From positions 1 to 64,000 of the forward strand of contig DYYG01000042.1 of assembly GCA_020741775.1 (NCBI GenBank): a stretch of 64,000 bases of DNA. Direction: 5' to 3'. The DNA comes from Methylorubrum populi (lineage in GTDB: Bacteria; Pseudomonadota; Alphaproteobacteria; Rhizobiales; Beijerinckiaceae). The position numbers and the translations under genes are program-made. The first letter of the stretch is position 1, and each line of letters begins with the position of its first letter. Below are positions 10,602 through 20,628 of the stretch, one piece after another. The notes under the pieces were generated by a model. It was not told the origin of the DNA. It was given only the letters and a program-made list of their open reading frames with translations, and made no database searches.

Positions 10602-10865
10602 TCTCGACGTGAACTCCTGCTGAAGCCGGCCCCCGCGGATGCGGAAGACCCTTGCCCTAAACCCGATCCGCTCCGCCAGAGAACGGAGCAGGCCGGTTTT
10701 CCCAACCGCCAGAACGCGTTTGCGGTGCCGCACGGACGCTGCGCACCTGAGTGGCCCCGTACAGTCCTGTCAAGGCTGGCAGGTGGGCCCTGACCGCGTC
10801 AACCGCAACGGCTGCGGATCCGGTGAATTCGCGAATGAGCCTGCGGCCAATGCGCTTTCCGTCGG

Positions 10866-11366
10866 TCAACGGCCGCCCACGCGCTCGAAATCCACGAATT
10901 GAAAGGCGAATTCGTCGCGCTCTCCGGCCGGATGCGCCTCGCGGAAGCTCTCGCGAAAGGCGGAGCGGTCGAAGGCCGGGAAGCAGGCGTCGCCCTCCGG
11001 TTCGGCCTCGACCTCCGTGAGGTGAAGCCCGTCGGAATGGGGCAGGGCGAGGGCGTAGATCTCGGCGCCGCCCACCACCATCAGCTCGTCGCTCCCGGCT
11101 GCGGCGAGCGCCTGCGGCCAATCGTGGACCACGGCCACGTCGGGGATCGCGAGGGTGCGGTCCCGGGTCAGGACGATGCTGCGCCGGCCGGGCAGGGGGC
11201 GGCCAATGGAATCCCAGGTTTTCCGGCCCATCAGGATCGGCTTGCCCATGGTCAGCGCCTTGAAACGCCTGAGATCGCTGGAGAGGCGCCAGACGAGGCC
11301 GTTGTCGCGGCCGATCACGCCATTGCGGGCAATGGCCGCGATGAGGGAGATGCGGGGATCGGGCAT
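10866..11366 (-). CDS. folA: dihydrofolate reductase
   Basis: ISLIAAIARNGVIGRDNGLVWRLSSDLRRFKALTMGKPILMGRKTWDSIGRPLPGR. Confidence 0.95.
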   Translation of the reverse strand: MPDPRISLIAAIARNGVIGRDNGLVWRLSSDLRRFKALTMGKPILMGRKTWDSIGRPLPGRRSIVLTRDRTLAIPDVAVVHDWPQALAAAGSDELMVVGGAEIYALALPHSDGLHLTEVEAEPEGDACFPAFDRSAFRESFREAHPAGERDEFAFQFVDFERVGGR

Positions 11367-12160
11367 CAGACGGCCACCGGTGCCTTGATCGCGGGATGAG
11401 GATCGTAGCCCTCGATCGCGATGTCCTCGAAGCGGAAATCGAACAGTGACCTGACCTCCGGGTTCAGCCGCAGCCGGGGCAGGGCCCTCGGTTCGCGGGA
11501 GAGCTGAAGGCGCGCCTGCTCCAGGTGATTCACGTAGAGATGGGCATCGCCCAGGGTGTGGACGAAATCGCCGGGCGCGAGGCCGGTCACCTGCGCCATC
11601 ATCGCCGTCAGCAGGGCGTAGCTCGCGATGTTGAACGGCACGCCGAGGAAGACGTCGGCCGAGCGCTGATAGAGCTGGCAGGAGAGTTTGCCGTCGGCGA
11701 CATAGAACTGGAACAGACAATGGCAGGGTGCCAGCGCCATCCGGTCCAGATCGGCCGGGTTCCAGGCCGAGACGATCAGGCGGCGCGAATCCGGGTTGCG
11801 GGCGATCTCGTCGAGAACCCAGGCGATCTGATCGACCGTGCCGCCGCCGGGCTTCTCCCAGGAGCGCCACTGCTTGCCGTAGACCGGCCCGAGATTGCCG
11901 TCGGCATCGGCCCACTCGTCCCAGATGGTGACACCGTTCTCTTTCAGATAGGCGATGTTGGTGTCGCCCTGGAGGAACCACAGCAGCTCGTGGATGATCG
12001 AGCGCAGATGCAGCTGCTTCGTCGTCACCAGCGGAAAGCCCTCCGCCAGATCGAAGCGCATCTGATGGCCGAAGACCGACAGCGTGCCGGTGCCGGTGCG
12101 GTCGTCCTTGCGAAGTCCCTCGGAGAGGATGCGGTCGAGCAGATCGTGATAAGCGCGCAT
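11366..12160 (-). CDS. thyA: thymidylate synthase
   Basis: [14 protein letters not shown]...[50 protein letters not shown]; 264 aa; ATG overlaps the folA start. Confidence 0.96.
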   Translation of the reverse strand: MRAYHDLLDRILSEGLRKDDRTGTGTLSVFGHQMRFDLAEGFPLVTTKQLHLRSIIHELLWFLQGDTNIAYLKENGVTIWDEWADADGNLGPVYGKQWRSWEKPGGGTVDQIAWVLDEIARNPDSRRLIVSAWNPADLDRMALAPCHCLFQFYVADGKLSCQLYQRSADVFLGVPFNIASYALLTAMMAQVTGLAPGDFVHTLGDAHLYVNHLEQARLQLSREPRALPRLRLNPEVRSLFDFRFEDIAIEGYDPHPAIKAPVAV

Positions 12161-12243
12161 GGCCTCCCAGATCTGGCGGCCACCCGTGCCGATGTCGAGC
12201 CGGGGCGGCACGCCGTCCCCGCTTTCCCGCGGACAGCTCGCCG

Positions 12244-13062
12244 TTACCGCCACAGGCTCGGCCCGATCTGGTAGGCGATCAGACAGAAATTGCTCCATCC
12301 ATGCAGCAGGATGCAGGGCCAGAGCCGCCCTGTGCGCCAGCGCAGCCAGCCGAGGGTGAGGGCCAGCGGTAGCAGGGTCAGCGGCCGGGCAAGCGCGCTC
12401 GTCGTGCCCTGCTCCAGGGAGACATGGGCGAGGCAGAAGAGCAGCGCGGTCACCACGATGGTGCCGGCAGGCCCGAGAAAGGCGCTGGCCCTGGCGAAGA
12501 CCTCTCCGCGCAGCAGCAATTCCTCGGCAGCCGGTGCGAGCACCACGACGAAGGCGAACCAGAGAGACAGCATCGCCGAGCCGAGAAAGGGCGAGAGGCG
12601 AACGCCGTGGCCGAAATTCATCTGAAGCGCGGCCGCCGTGGTCGTCACCCAGGTGAGATGAATCAGCGGCCAGAGCGGCAGCAGCAGCCAGAGCCGCCGT
12701 ATCGGCGCCCGCGCCTCGGCGGGAGCGGCGAGGCCCAGTCGCTCGCGCCACCCGTTCCCGCTCGCCCGGACGGCGACCGCGATGACGAGGAGCGCCATCA
12801 ATCCCTGGCGCAGGGCATCGATGACGACGGCGCGGCCGGCGATCTCCGACAGGGGCAGGCGGGGGCGTCTGGCATCGGGCAGGAACGGGTCGATGCCGAG
12901 GCGGAGGTCACCGCCCACCCTGACGATCAGGATGGCGAGCCCGCTCGCCAGGAGCAGGATGACCAGCGGAAGCACGATCAGAAGCAGCACCCGGCCGAAC
13001 CAGGAGAGGGTGCGCAGAAAACGGGCGGACGACGATGCGCCTAGGGGCCCAGAGGCGGGCAT
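12244..13062 (-). CDS. CPBP family intramembrane glutamic endopeptidase
   Basis: Hydrophobic; motifs [17 protein letters not shown] and [14 protein letters not shown]; start set at 13062. Confidence 0.8.
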   Translation of the reverse strand: MPASGPLGASSSARFLRTLSWFGRVLLLIVLPLVILLLASGLAILIVRVGGDLRLGIDPFLPDARRPRLPLSEIAGRAVVIDALRQGLMALLVIAVAVRASGNGWRERLGLAAPAEARAPIRRLWLLLPLWPLIHLTWVTTTAAALQMNFGHGVRLSPFLGSAMLSLWFAFVVVLAPAAEELLLRGEVFARASAFLGPAGTIVVTALLFCLAHVSLEQGTTSALARPLTLLPLALTLGWLRWRTGRLWPCILLHGWSNFCLIAYQIGPSLWR

Positions 13063-13149
13063 AGACGACAAATCGGCCACGCTCGCAACGCGGAGCGGGT
13101 CTGAGCGAGGATCGCTCTTCAAAACCGCCGTCGGCCTCTCTATATTCGC

Positions 13150-13236
13150 TTTGCCGGTCGCAAGGCCGGCTATGGCGATAAACGTTCTTCGCAATAAACC
13201 TATCGGACCCGGGGGCGGTACCCGGCGCCTCCACCA
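13150..13236 (+). ncRNA. ssrA: tmRNA acceptor piece (permuted two-piece ssrA)
   Basis: T-arm/acceptor GGACCCGGGGGCGGTACCCGGCGCCTCCACCA ending in CCA at 13236; CGCCTCC complementary to GGGGGCG at 13285; the 5' boundary is approximate. Confidence 0.85.
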
Positions 13237-13284
13237 GAACCCAGGACCGATGGCCGCAGAGTGTCGGCGGTGTTGGGTTCCGGC

Positions 13285-13490
13285 GGGGGCGAAATAGGAT
13301 CGACGAGGGCGTAAAGGGTGAGCTTTCGCTCGGCATGGTTCCGCCGTTATCGGGCCTTTGCAATAGTTGCCAACGACAACTTTGCTCCGGTGGCTGTCGC
13401 CGCGTAAGCGGTGCCAAAAACCGACCTAAAGTCCTAGCGGGTAGCACCGCATAGGCGGGGTTCGGAGGTACCTGGCAACAGAAACCTCCA
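13285..13490 (+). ncRNA. ssrA: tmRNA coding piece (permuted two-piece ssrA), tag (A)ANDNFAPVAVAA
   Basis: GGGGGCGAAATAGGATCGACGAGGGCGTAAAGGG 5' end; tag ORF 13369-13407 GCC AAC GAC AAC TTT GCT CCG GTG GCT GTC GCC GCG TAA; 3' hairpin GGAGGT...ACCTCC to 13489. Confidence 0.92.
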
Positions 13491-13549
13491 CTCAATTTCC
13501 ACGACCCGGCGCAGCCTGATACCGGCCGTGACCGGTTAAGCGAGCGCCG

Positions 13550-14194
13550 ATGGCCGAAGATCTGATCCGTTACGATCTCCTGGTTCAGGACGCCCTGCGC
13601 GGTGTCGTGCGCAAGGTGCTGACCGATGCTGCCCGCGAAGGGCTCTCGGGCGAGCACCATTTCTACATCTCGTTCCGGACCGAGGCGCCCGGCGTGCGCA
13701 TGTCGCAGCGCCTGCGCGAGAAGTACCCGCAGGACATGACCATCGTCCTGCAGCACCAGTTCTGGGATCTGGGCGTGACCGAGCACAGCTTCGAGGTCGG
13801 CCTGTCCTTCTCGGGTGTGCCGGAGCGGCTGCTGATTCCGTTCGATGCCCTGTCGGGCTTCTTCGATCCTTCGGTTCAGTTCGGCCTGAAGTTCGACCTC
13901 AATGAGGGCGAGGAAGCCGAGCAGCCGGAGGAGTCCCAGCCGAGCGCGCCGGTCAAGGCCGGCCCGCGCGGGGCGGCGTCCGAGCCGGCTGAGATCAAGC
14001 CGAGGGGCACCGGTCTTGCCACGATCCAGGGCGGCGCGAAGATCGTCCCGGCCCTGCCCGTCGCGGGCAAGCCGAAGCAGGACGACGCGTCCGAGGGCGC
14101 TGCTGGCGAGAGCAGGCCCGAAGCCGCCGAGAAGGGCGACCGGGACGGCACTGCCGAGGTCGTGAGCCTCGACGCCTTCCGCAAGAAGAACTGA
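13550..14194 (+). CDS. sspB: SspB-family ClpXP adaptor (alpha type)
   Basis: MAEDLIRYDLLVQDALRGVVRKVLTDAAREGLSGEHHFYISFRTEAPGV... LIPFDALSGFFDPSVQFGLKF. Confidence 0.88.
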   Translation: MAEDLIRYDLLVQDALRGVVRKVLTDAAREGLSGEHHFYISFRTEAPGVRMSQRLREKYPQDMTIVLQHQFWDLGVTEHSFEVGLSFSGVPERLLIPFDALSGFFDPSVQFGLKFDLNEGEEAEQPEESQPSAPVKAGPRGAASEPAEIKPRGTGLATIQGGAKIVPALPVAGKPKQDDASEGAAGESRPEAAEKGDRDGTAEVVSLDAFRKKN

Positions 14195-14234
14195 CGCTCG
14201 GACCTCTCTCGCTTTCGCGAGAGAGAAGCGCGGT

Positions 14235-15623
14235 TCACATCCGCCGCCGCGCGACCATGCGCAGCCCGTCCTTGGGCCGCAGCGTCACGCGGTGAAGCGG
14301 CGTCACCGGCGGGTGGTCGTCGGGCAGGGCGAAGCGAACCGCGCGCGCGATATGGGCGAGCACCAGGGTCGCCTCTTGAACCGAGAAGCTCTGGCCGATG
14401 CAGACGCGCGGGCCCGCCCCGAAGGGCAGATAGGCGTATCGCTCGATGCTCTCCCGCCGGCTGCCGAAGAACCGGTCGGGGATGAAGGCATCGGGCTCGT
14501 CCCACAGCTTGCGATGCCGCTGCATCACCCAGGGTGCGATGATCACGGTCGAGTTGCGCGGGATTTTCACGCGGCCGATCCGGTCGTCGCGCAGGGCCTG
14601 TCGGCTGAGGAAGGGAACCGGCGGGAAGAGCCGCATGGTCTCCTCCATCACCGCCTTGGTGAAGGGCAGTCGATCCAGCTGTAGATGTCCTTCAGGGTCG
14701 GCGGCGGCATCGGCCTCCGCCTCGACCCGGGCACGGGCGGCCTCGTCCTGTGACAGGCAGTAGAGTGCCCAGGTCAGCGCGTTGGCGGTCGTCTCGTGGC
14801 CGGCGGCGATGAAGGTGACGATGTTGGCCTTCACCTCGATGTCGCTGAGCCCGCGGCCGGTCTCGGGATCCTGGGCGGCCAGCAGCAGAGTCATCAGATC
14901 GTGGGGGGCCTCGCCGCGGGCGAGCGCCTGCTTGCGGCCATCGAGCAGCGTGTCCACCACCTCCGCGAAGAAGCGCAGCGCCGGCCGCGCCCGCAGGCGG
15001 CCGAGCCGGGGCACGAAAGCGGGGAAGCCGAACACGTCAAGGGGATCGATCGGCCCGACCGATTCGAGCAACCGGGTGATCGCCCGGCCGAGGGCATCGG
15101 GGTCGCCCGGCAGCCCTTGCGTGAAGATCGTCCGTTCCAGCACGTCGAGGGTGGCGCGGGTCATCTCCAGGGCGATATCGACCGTGGCCCCGTCGCGGCG
15201 CGCGAGGCGGCGGCCGAGCCGCGCCCCGGCCGCATCCATCTGTGCGACGAAGCCGGCGACGTGGCGGGCGGAGAAGATCGGCGCCAGGGTGCGCCGCTGC
15301 AACCGCCACTCGTCGCCTTCCGCCGTCAGCAGCCCGTTGCCGAGTCCGGGGGCGAGCACCCGCTTCTGCAGGTCGTCCTTGCGGTAGTTGGCGGCGTTCT
15401 CGACCAGCAGGTAGCGCACCAGAGCGGGATCGCTCACCACGGTGACCCGTCCCATCGCCGTCTCGCCGGCGACGACGAATTCCTCGAAATGCGCGTCCAT
15501 CCAGGTCGCGATCGGGTTTTCGCGCACGGCCTTCAGGAAGGCGAACAAGCCCAGTGGACGGGTGAGGGGCGGCGGCACCTTGGGACGGAACGGCGCGTCG
15601 GCGGCGAGGAGCGAATCCTGCAT
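14235..15623 (-). CDS. cytochrome P450
   Basis: I-helix AAGHETTANALTW, heme loop FGAGPRVCIGQSF. Confidence 0.95.
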   Translation of the reverse strand: MQDSLLAADAPFRPKVPPPLTRPLGLFAFLKAVRENPIATWMDAHFEEFVVAGETAMGRVTVVSDPALVRYLLVENAANYRKDDLQKRVLAPGLGNGLLTAEGDEWRLQRRTLAPIFSARHVAGFVAQMDAAGARLGRRLARRDGATVDIALEMTRATLDVLERTIFTQGLPGDPDALGRAITRLLESVGPIDPLDVFGFPAFVPRLGRLRARPALRFFAEVVDTLLDGRKQALARGEAPHDLMTLLLAAQDPETGRGLSDIEVKANIVTFIAAGHETTANALTWALYCLSQDEAARARVEAEADAAADPEGHLQLDRLPFTKAVMEETMRLFPPVPFLSRQALRDDRIGRVKIPRNSTVIIAPWVMQRHRKLWDEPDAFIPDRFFGSRRESIERYAYLPFGAGPRVCIGQSFSVQEATLVLAHIARAVRFALPDDHPPVTPLHRVTLRPKDGLRMVARRRM

Positions 15624-15748
15624 TGGCGAGGGAACAACCTTGGCGGTAACGGAGCAGGGGATGCGTCACGCCCGGTTCAGGGCCGGCATCGCGCTCGCGA
15701 CGATGCTTGGTTAAGTAGGGCCGCACCTCAGCCAACGAAGAGGCCACG

Positions 15749-17167
15749 ATGTCGCCGCAAGAATCCACTGCCGTCGAGACCCGTACGGAGTCCGACACCT
15801 TCGGCCCGATCGAGGTGCCCGCCCACCGCTACTGGGGTGCGCAGACGCAGCGCTCGATCCAGAATTTCAAGATCGGCACCGAACGCCAGCCGGCGCCGCT
15901 GGTCCATGCGCTCGGCATCGTCAAACAGGCCGCCGCCCTGGTGAACAAGGATCTCGGCGCTCTCGAGCCGAAGATCGCCGACGCCATCGCCGAATCGGCC
16001 GCCGAGGTCGTCGCCGGCAAATACGACGACGAGTTCCCGCTGGTGGTCTGGCAGACCGGTTCGGGCACGCAGTCCAACATGAATGCCAACGAGGTCATCG
16101 CCAGCCTCGCCAACGAACGGCTCGGCGGCAAGCGCGGCGGTAAGTCGCCGGTTCACCCCAACGACCATTGCAATCGCGGCCAGTCCTCGAACGACACCTT
16201 CCCCACGGCCATGCACATCGCCGTCGCCCGCGAGGTGCAGGAGCGGCTGCTGCCGGCGCTCTCGCACCTGCATGCGGCGCTCGATGCCAAGGCGAAGGAG
16301 TTCGACAGCATCGTCAAGATCGGCCGCACCCATCTCCAGGACGCGACCCCGGTCTCCCTCGGTCAGGAATTCTCCGGCTACGCCGCCCAGGTCGCCCTCG
16401 GCGGCGCCCGCGTCGCGGCGGCGCTTCCCGGTGTGCTGGCCCTGGCCCAGGGCGGCACGGCGGTCGGCACCGGGCTCAACGCCCATCCCGACTTCGCGGA
16501 GAAATTCGCCGCCAAGGTCGCGGAGCTGACCGGGCTGCCCTTCACCTCCGCCGAGAACAAGTTCGAGGCGCTGGCGACCCATGACGCCCTCGTCTTCCTG
16601 CAGGGCGCCCTCGCGGCCCTGGCCTCCGGTCTGTTCAAGATCGCCAACGACATCCGCCTGCTCGGCTCCGGCCCGCGCTCGGGCCTCGGCGAATTGTCGC
16701 TGCCGGAGAACGAGCCCGGCTCCTCGATCATGCCGGGCAAGGTCAACCCGACCCAGTGCGAGGCTCTGACCATGGTCTGCGCCCAGGTGGTCGGCAACGC
16801 CACCACGGTCAGCTTCGCCGGCAGCCAGGGCCATTTCGAGCTGAACGTATTCAAGCCGGTCATCGCCAACGCCGTGCTGCAATCGGTGCGGCTGCTGGCG
16901 GATGGCTCGGTCAGCTTCACCGACAATTGCGTCGTCGGCATCAAGGCCAACACCGACCGCATCGCCGACCTGATGAGCCGTTCGCTGATGCTGGTGACGG
17001 CCCTTGCTCCCTCGATCGGCTACGACAAGGCCGCCGAGATTGCCAAGACCGCGCACAAGAACGGCACCACTCTCAAGGAGGAGGCGCTGCGGCTCGGCTA
17101 TGTGACGGAGGAGGAGTTCGAGCGCGTCGTGCGGCCCGAAACCATGCTGGCGCCGAGCGCCGATTAA
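15749..17167 (+). CDS. fumC: class II fumarate hydratase
   Basis: [36 protein letters not shown]; 472 aa. Confidence 0.96.
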   Translation: MSPQESTAVETRTESDTFGPIEVPAHRYWGAQTQRSIQNFKIGTERQPAPLVHALGIVKQAAALVNKDLGALEPKIADAIAESAAEVVAGKYDDEFPLVVWQTGSGTQSNMNANEVIASLANERLGGKRGGKSPVHPNDHCNRGQSSNDTFPTAMHIAVAREVQERLLPALSHLHAALDAKAKEFDSIVKIGRTHLQDATPVSLGQEFSGYAAQVALGGARVAAALPGVLALAQGGTAVGTGLNAHPDFAEKFAAKVAELTGLPFTSAENKFEALATHDALVFLQGALAALASGLFKIANDIRLLGSGPRSGLGELSLPENEPGSSIMPGKVNPTQCEALTMVCAQVVGNATTVSFAGSQGHFELNVFKPVIANAVLQSVRLLADGSVSFTDNCVVGIKANTDRIADLMSRSLMLVTALAPSIGYDKAAEIAKTAHKNGTTLKEEALRLGYVTEEEFERVVRPETMLAPSAD

Positions 17168-17227
17168 GGTCTAGATTCGGTCCCCGGCGCGGATCTCCCG
17201 CGCCGGGTCGACCGGAGGGCTGACGCG

Positions 17228-17416
17228 GTGGCCGAGATCATCAATCTGCGCCAGGTGCGCAAGGACCGTGAGAAGGCGGCGAAAGAGGCCAAGGCCGCCG
17301 AGAACCGCATCCTGTTCGGCCGCCCGAAGAAGGCCAGGACCCTGGCCGAGACGCGCAAGGCGCTCGAGCAGACACGCCACGAGGGCCATCGCCTCGGCGA
17401 TCCCGACAAGGAATGA
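17228..17416 (+). CDS. DUF4169 family small protein
   Basis: 62 aa AEIINLRQVRKDREKAAKEAKAAENRILFGRPK. Confidence 0.75.
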   Translation: MAEIINLRQVRKDREKAAKEAKAAENRILFGRPKKARTLAETRKALEQTRHEGHRLGDPDKE

Positions 17417-17721
17417 CGCGGGAGGCTCCGCGGGAGAACGCCAAGCGTTCGGTGATGATTGCCGGCCATCGCACCAGCGTCTCGCTGGAAGCGGAATTCT
17501 GGTCGGCGCTTCAGGAGATCGCGCGGGCCCGCGGGCAATCGGTGCAGGCGCTGATCGGCGCGATCGATTCCGAGCGCGGTGCGCGCAACCTGTCCTCCGC
17601 GATCCGGGTGTTCGTGCTCGCGGCCGTTCGGAGCGAACCGGCGTCAGAGCGCGCCTTCGCGAATCGCGCCGGGATCGGCGAGGCTGTGCAGCAGGCCGGC
17701 GGCGGAATGGGCGAATCGTAG
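17413..17721 (+). CDS. ribbon-helix-helix domain protein
   Basis: KRSVMIAGHRTSVSLEAEFWSALQEIARARGQSVQALIGAID; 4-bp overlap with the upstream ORF. Confidence 0.75.
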   Translation: MTREAPRENAKRSVMIAGHRTSVSLEAEFWSALQEIARARGQSVQALIGAIDSERGARNLSSAIRVFVLAAVRSEPASERAFANRAGIGEAVQQAGGGMGES

Positions 17722-18129
17722 CGTCACCGCCTTGCGGCGGGCCGGGCTGAGCGGATGGTCCGGCGGCTCGCGCAGGATCGCCGCGCCGAAGGCATCCGCG
17801 ACGATCAGGCCGCATTCCTCAGGGATCAGGGATTCCGGAACGGTCTCGGGGATCGCGAAGAAGAAGCGGTCGCAATAGTCGCGGTAATCCGGCCATTTCC
17901 GGTCGGCCCGGAAATCGGCCACGCTCGATTTGATCTCGACGATGGTCAGTTTGCCCACCCCGCACAGGGCGATCACGTCGGCGCGTCGCCCGTTGGCGAG
18001 GGAGAATTCCGGCAGGGTCACGCATCCCATCTCGGCAAACAGCCGCCGCACGCCGCGCTGGATGTTCAGCGCCGTCGGCGATTGCCGGCGGTCCGGCGGC
18101 AGGACGATGTGGGAAAGGGCGGTGGACAT
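17644..18129 (-). CDS. MmcB-like DNA repair-related protein
   Basis: LNIQRGVRRLFAEMG...GRRADVIALCGVGKLTIVEIKSSVADFRADRKWPDYRDYCDRFFFA; start at 18129. Confidence 0.8.
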   Translation of the reverse strand: MSTALSHIVLPPDRRQSPTALNIQRGVRRLFAEMGCVTLPEFSLANGRRADVIALCGVGKLTIVEIKSSVADFRADRKWPDYRDYCDRFFFAIPETVPESLIPEECGLIVADAFGAAILREPPDHPLSPARRKAVTLRFAHSAAGLLHSLADPGAIREGAL

Positions 18130-18334
18130 TCCGGGGCAGTGGCTTGCGGATGAGGCCGAATCGAGTCCGCGCCATCCTGCCAGCGGGCGGATGCCGGTGT
18201 CACCGGCCACCTGTGTCACAGGGACGGTCATACCGAATTCGGTCGATCCCTTCCGTGAAGGCGGTTTTGGGTTTCGCTCAAATGCCACGCGGGCTTGCTG
18301 ATACAAAACCCGCTCGGATCAAGCGGATTCCGTA

Positions 18335-19114
18335 TCAACGGGCCAGGGCGGCGCGGATTGCGTCGAACCCGTCGCTCAGCGCCGCAGGACCCGGCTGGAG
18401 AATCAGCGGCGACTTGATCTCGTAAATCCGCCCCGCCGCGACCGCGGGAATCGCCGACCAGCCCGGTCGGGCGCGGATCCGTTCGACGTTGACGCGTTTG
18501 CCGCACCAGGAGGCGAGGATCACCTCGGGCGCCGCCGCGATGACCTGCTCCGAGGTCACGATCCGGTCCTTTGCCGCTTGTGCGCGGCTCAGCTCCGGAA
18601 AGACGTCCTGCCCGCCGGCATGGCCGATCAATTCCGAGACCCAGCCGATACCGGAGATCATCGGCGCGTCCCATTCCTCGAAATAGACCCGGAGCCGGGT
18701 TCGTCCCGCGCTCTCGGCGGCCGCCCGCGACAGGCGCTCCGCGTAGGAGCAGGCCAGGGCCTCGGCCCGCCCGGCGGCGCCGACCAGGGCGCCCAGGGTG
18801 CGGATCATGGCGAGGCAACCGGCGAGGTCGCGCTGATTGAAGAGATGGACCGCCACCCCCGCGCGGGCGAGGTCGGCGACGATCTCCGCCTGGAGATCGG
18901 AGAAGGCGAGGACGAGGTCGGGATCGAGCGCCAGGATCTTGGGCAGATCCGCGCTGGTGAAGGCCGAGACCCGCGGCTTCTCCCGGCGCACCTGGGGCGG
19001 GCGCACCGCATAGCCCGAGACGCCGACGATGCGGTGCTCCTCGCCGAGCAGATACAGTGTCTCGACGGTCTCCTCCGTCAGGCAGACGATGCGCTCCGGC
19101 GGAAAGCGGCGCAT
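18335..19114 (-). CDS. periplasmic-binding-protein-fold (BtuF-like) cobalamin/metal-chelate binding protein
   Basis: RIVCLTEETVETLYLLGEEHRIVGVSGYAVRPPQVRREKPRVSAFTSADLPKILALDPDLVLAFS. Confidence 0.8.
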   Translation of the reverse strand: MRRFPPERIVCLTEETVETLYLLGEEHRIVGVSGYAVRPPQVRREKPRVSAFTSADLPKILALDPDLVLAFSDLQAEIVADLARAGVAVHLFNQRDLAGCLAMIRTLGALVGAAGRAEALACSYAERLSRAAAESAGRTRLRVYFEEWDAPMISGIGWVSELIGHAGGQDVFPELSRAQAAKDRIVTSEQVIAAAPEVILASWCGKRVNVERIRARPGWSAIPAVAAGRIYEIKSPLILQPGPAALSDGFDAIRAALAR

Positions 19115-19120
19115 CAGAGT

Positions 19121-19642
19121 TCAGCCTTTGAACCATGTCAGCAGGCCCGCGCCGGGCGCCAGCAGCACGAAGGCCCAGACGAAGGCGGAAGACCAGTTCG
19201 CGATCTGGAACGGGATGCGGTTGACGCCGAAGCTGCCGGCGATGAGCGGCACCACGGCCCGCGCAGGTCCGATGAAGCGTCCGACGAAGATGGCTCCGGC
19301 GCCCCAACGCCGCAGGAAGTCCTCGGCTTTCGCGGTCATCTCCGGATGGCGGCTCATCGGCCAGATCCGTTTGACCCCGTCCTTGAAATAGTGGCCGAAT
19401 TCATAGGACACCCAATCGCCCAGCCCCGCGCCGATGCCGGCACCGATCACGAGAGGCCAGAACGGCAGGTCGCTGCTGCCGATCAGAGCGCCGACGCCGA
19501 GCAGGATCGCCGTGGCCGGCACCAGCAGGGATAGCACGGCGACCGATTCGCAGAAGGCGATCACGCCCGTCACCAGCGGGGCCCAGGCTCGATAGGTTTC
19601 GATGAAGGAGAGGATGGATTGGCGGGCCGCGTCGAAATCCAT
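19121..19642 (-). CDS. DedA family membrane protein
   Basis: GAGIGAGLGDWVSYEFGHYF; FVGRFIGPARAVVPLIAG. Confidence 0.88.
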   Translation of the reverse strand: MDFDAARQSILSFIETYRAWAPLVTGVIAFCESVAVLSLLVPATAILLGVGALIGSSDLPFWPLVIGAGIGAGLGDWVSYEFGHYFKDGVKRIWPMSRHPEMTAKAEDFLRRWGAGAIFVGRFIGPARAVVPLIAGSFGVNRIPFQIANWSSAFVWAFVLLAPGAGLLTWFKG

Positions 19643-19757
19643 ACCTGCTCCGGGGACATGCCTGTTTTAGCCGAAGCGTAACGCCCGGCCTGTCGGATCG
19701 GATGCGCGTGGCCTCCGGCCGCGCTATCACGGCGCGAGAACGGATAACCGAAACGCC

Positions 19758-20609
19758 ATGAAGGTCCTGTCGATCCAATCCCACGTCGCCTACGGACATG
19801 TGGGTAATTCCTCCGCCGTCTTCCCGATGCAGCGGCTCGGGGTCGAGGTCTGGCCGGTCCATACGGTGCAGTTCTCGAACCATACCGGCTATGGGCAGTG
19901 GCGCGGCCGGGTCTTCGACGGGCTGGCGGTCGAGGAGGTGGTGCAGGGCGTGGCCGAGCGCGGCGTCCTCGCGGAGTGCGACGCGGTGCTCTCCGGCTAT
20001 ATGGGCTCGGCGGATATCGGTACGGCCATCCTGCGGGCGGTCGCGGCGGTGCGGGCGGCCAATAACGAGTCGCTGTATTGCTGCGATCCGGTGATCGGCG
20101 ACACCTATTCCGGCGTCTATGTCCGCCCCGGCATCGCCGATTTCATGCGCAGCCAAGCGGTGCCGGCGGCCGACATCCTCACCCCCAACCAGTTCGAACT
20201 CGACCTGATCTCCGGCCGTCCGAGTGAGACGCTGGAGGCCGCCAAGGCGGCGGTGGCCTCGGTCCAGGCGCTCGGGCCGCGGGTTCTCCTCGTCACCTCG
20301 CTGGTGACGGCGGAGACGCCCGCCGATTCCATCGACATGATGGCGGCCGAGGGCGGCTCGTTCTGGCGGGTGCGCACACCCCGGCTCGACCTGAAGGCGG
20401 TCTCGGGGGCGGGCGACGCGGTCGCCGCGCTCTATCTCGTGCATTACCTGCGCACCCGCTCGGCGGCGCTGGCGCTCGGCATGGCGGCGGCCTCCATCCA
20501 CGGCCTGTTGCGGCGGACGGCGGAGGCCGGCTCCGAGGAGCTTCTCACCGTCGCGGCGCAGGAGGAGTTCGTCGCCCCGAGCGCGGCCTTCCCCGTCGAG
20601 ATCGTCTGA
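19758..20609 (+). CDS. pdxY: pyridoxal kinase
   Basis: KVLSIQSHVAYGHVGNSSAVFPMQRLGVEVWPVHTVQFSNHTGYG; VSGAGDAVAALYL. Confidence 0.93.
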   Translation: MKVLSIQSHVAYGHVGNSSAVFPMQRLGVEVWPVHTVQFSNHTGYGQWRGRVFDGLAVEEVVQGVAERGVLAECDAVLSGYMGSADIGTAILRAVAAVRAANNESLYCCDPVIGDTYSGVYVRPGIADFMRSQAVPAADILTPNQFELDLISGRPSETLEAAKAAVASVQALGPRVLLVTSLVTAETPADSIDMMAAEGGSFWRVRTPRLDLKAVSGAGDAVAALYLVHYLRTRSAALALGMAAASIHGLLRRTAEAGSEELLTVAAQEEFVAPSAAFPVEIV

Positions 20610-20628
20610 TTGTCCTGAAGGAACTCCG

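Noticed and set aside
18180-18335. Possible cobalamin riboswitch associated with the BtuF-like gene
   Set aside because: This region is downstream of the minus-strand gene and no B12-box-like sequence was seen near it
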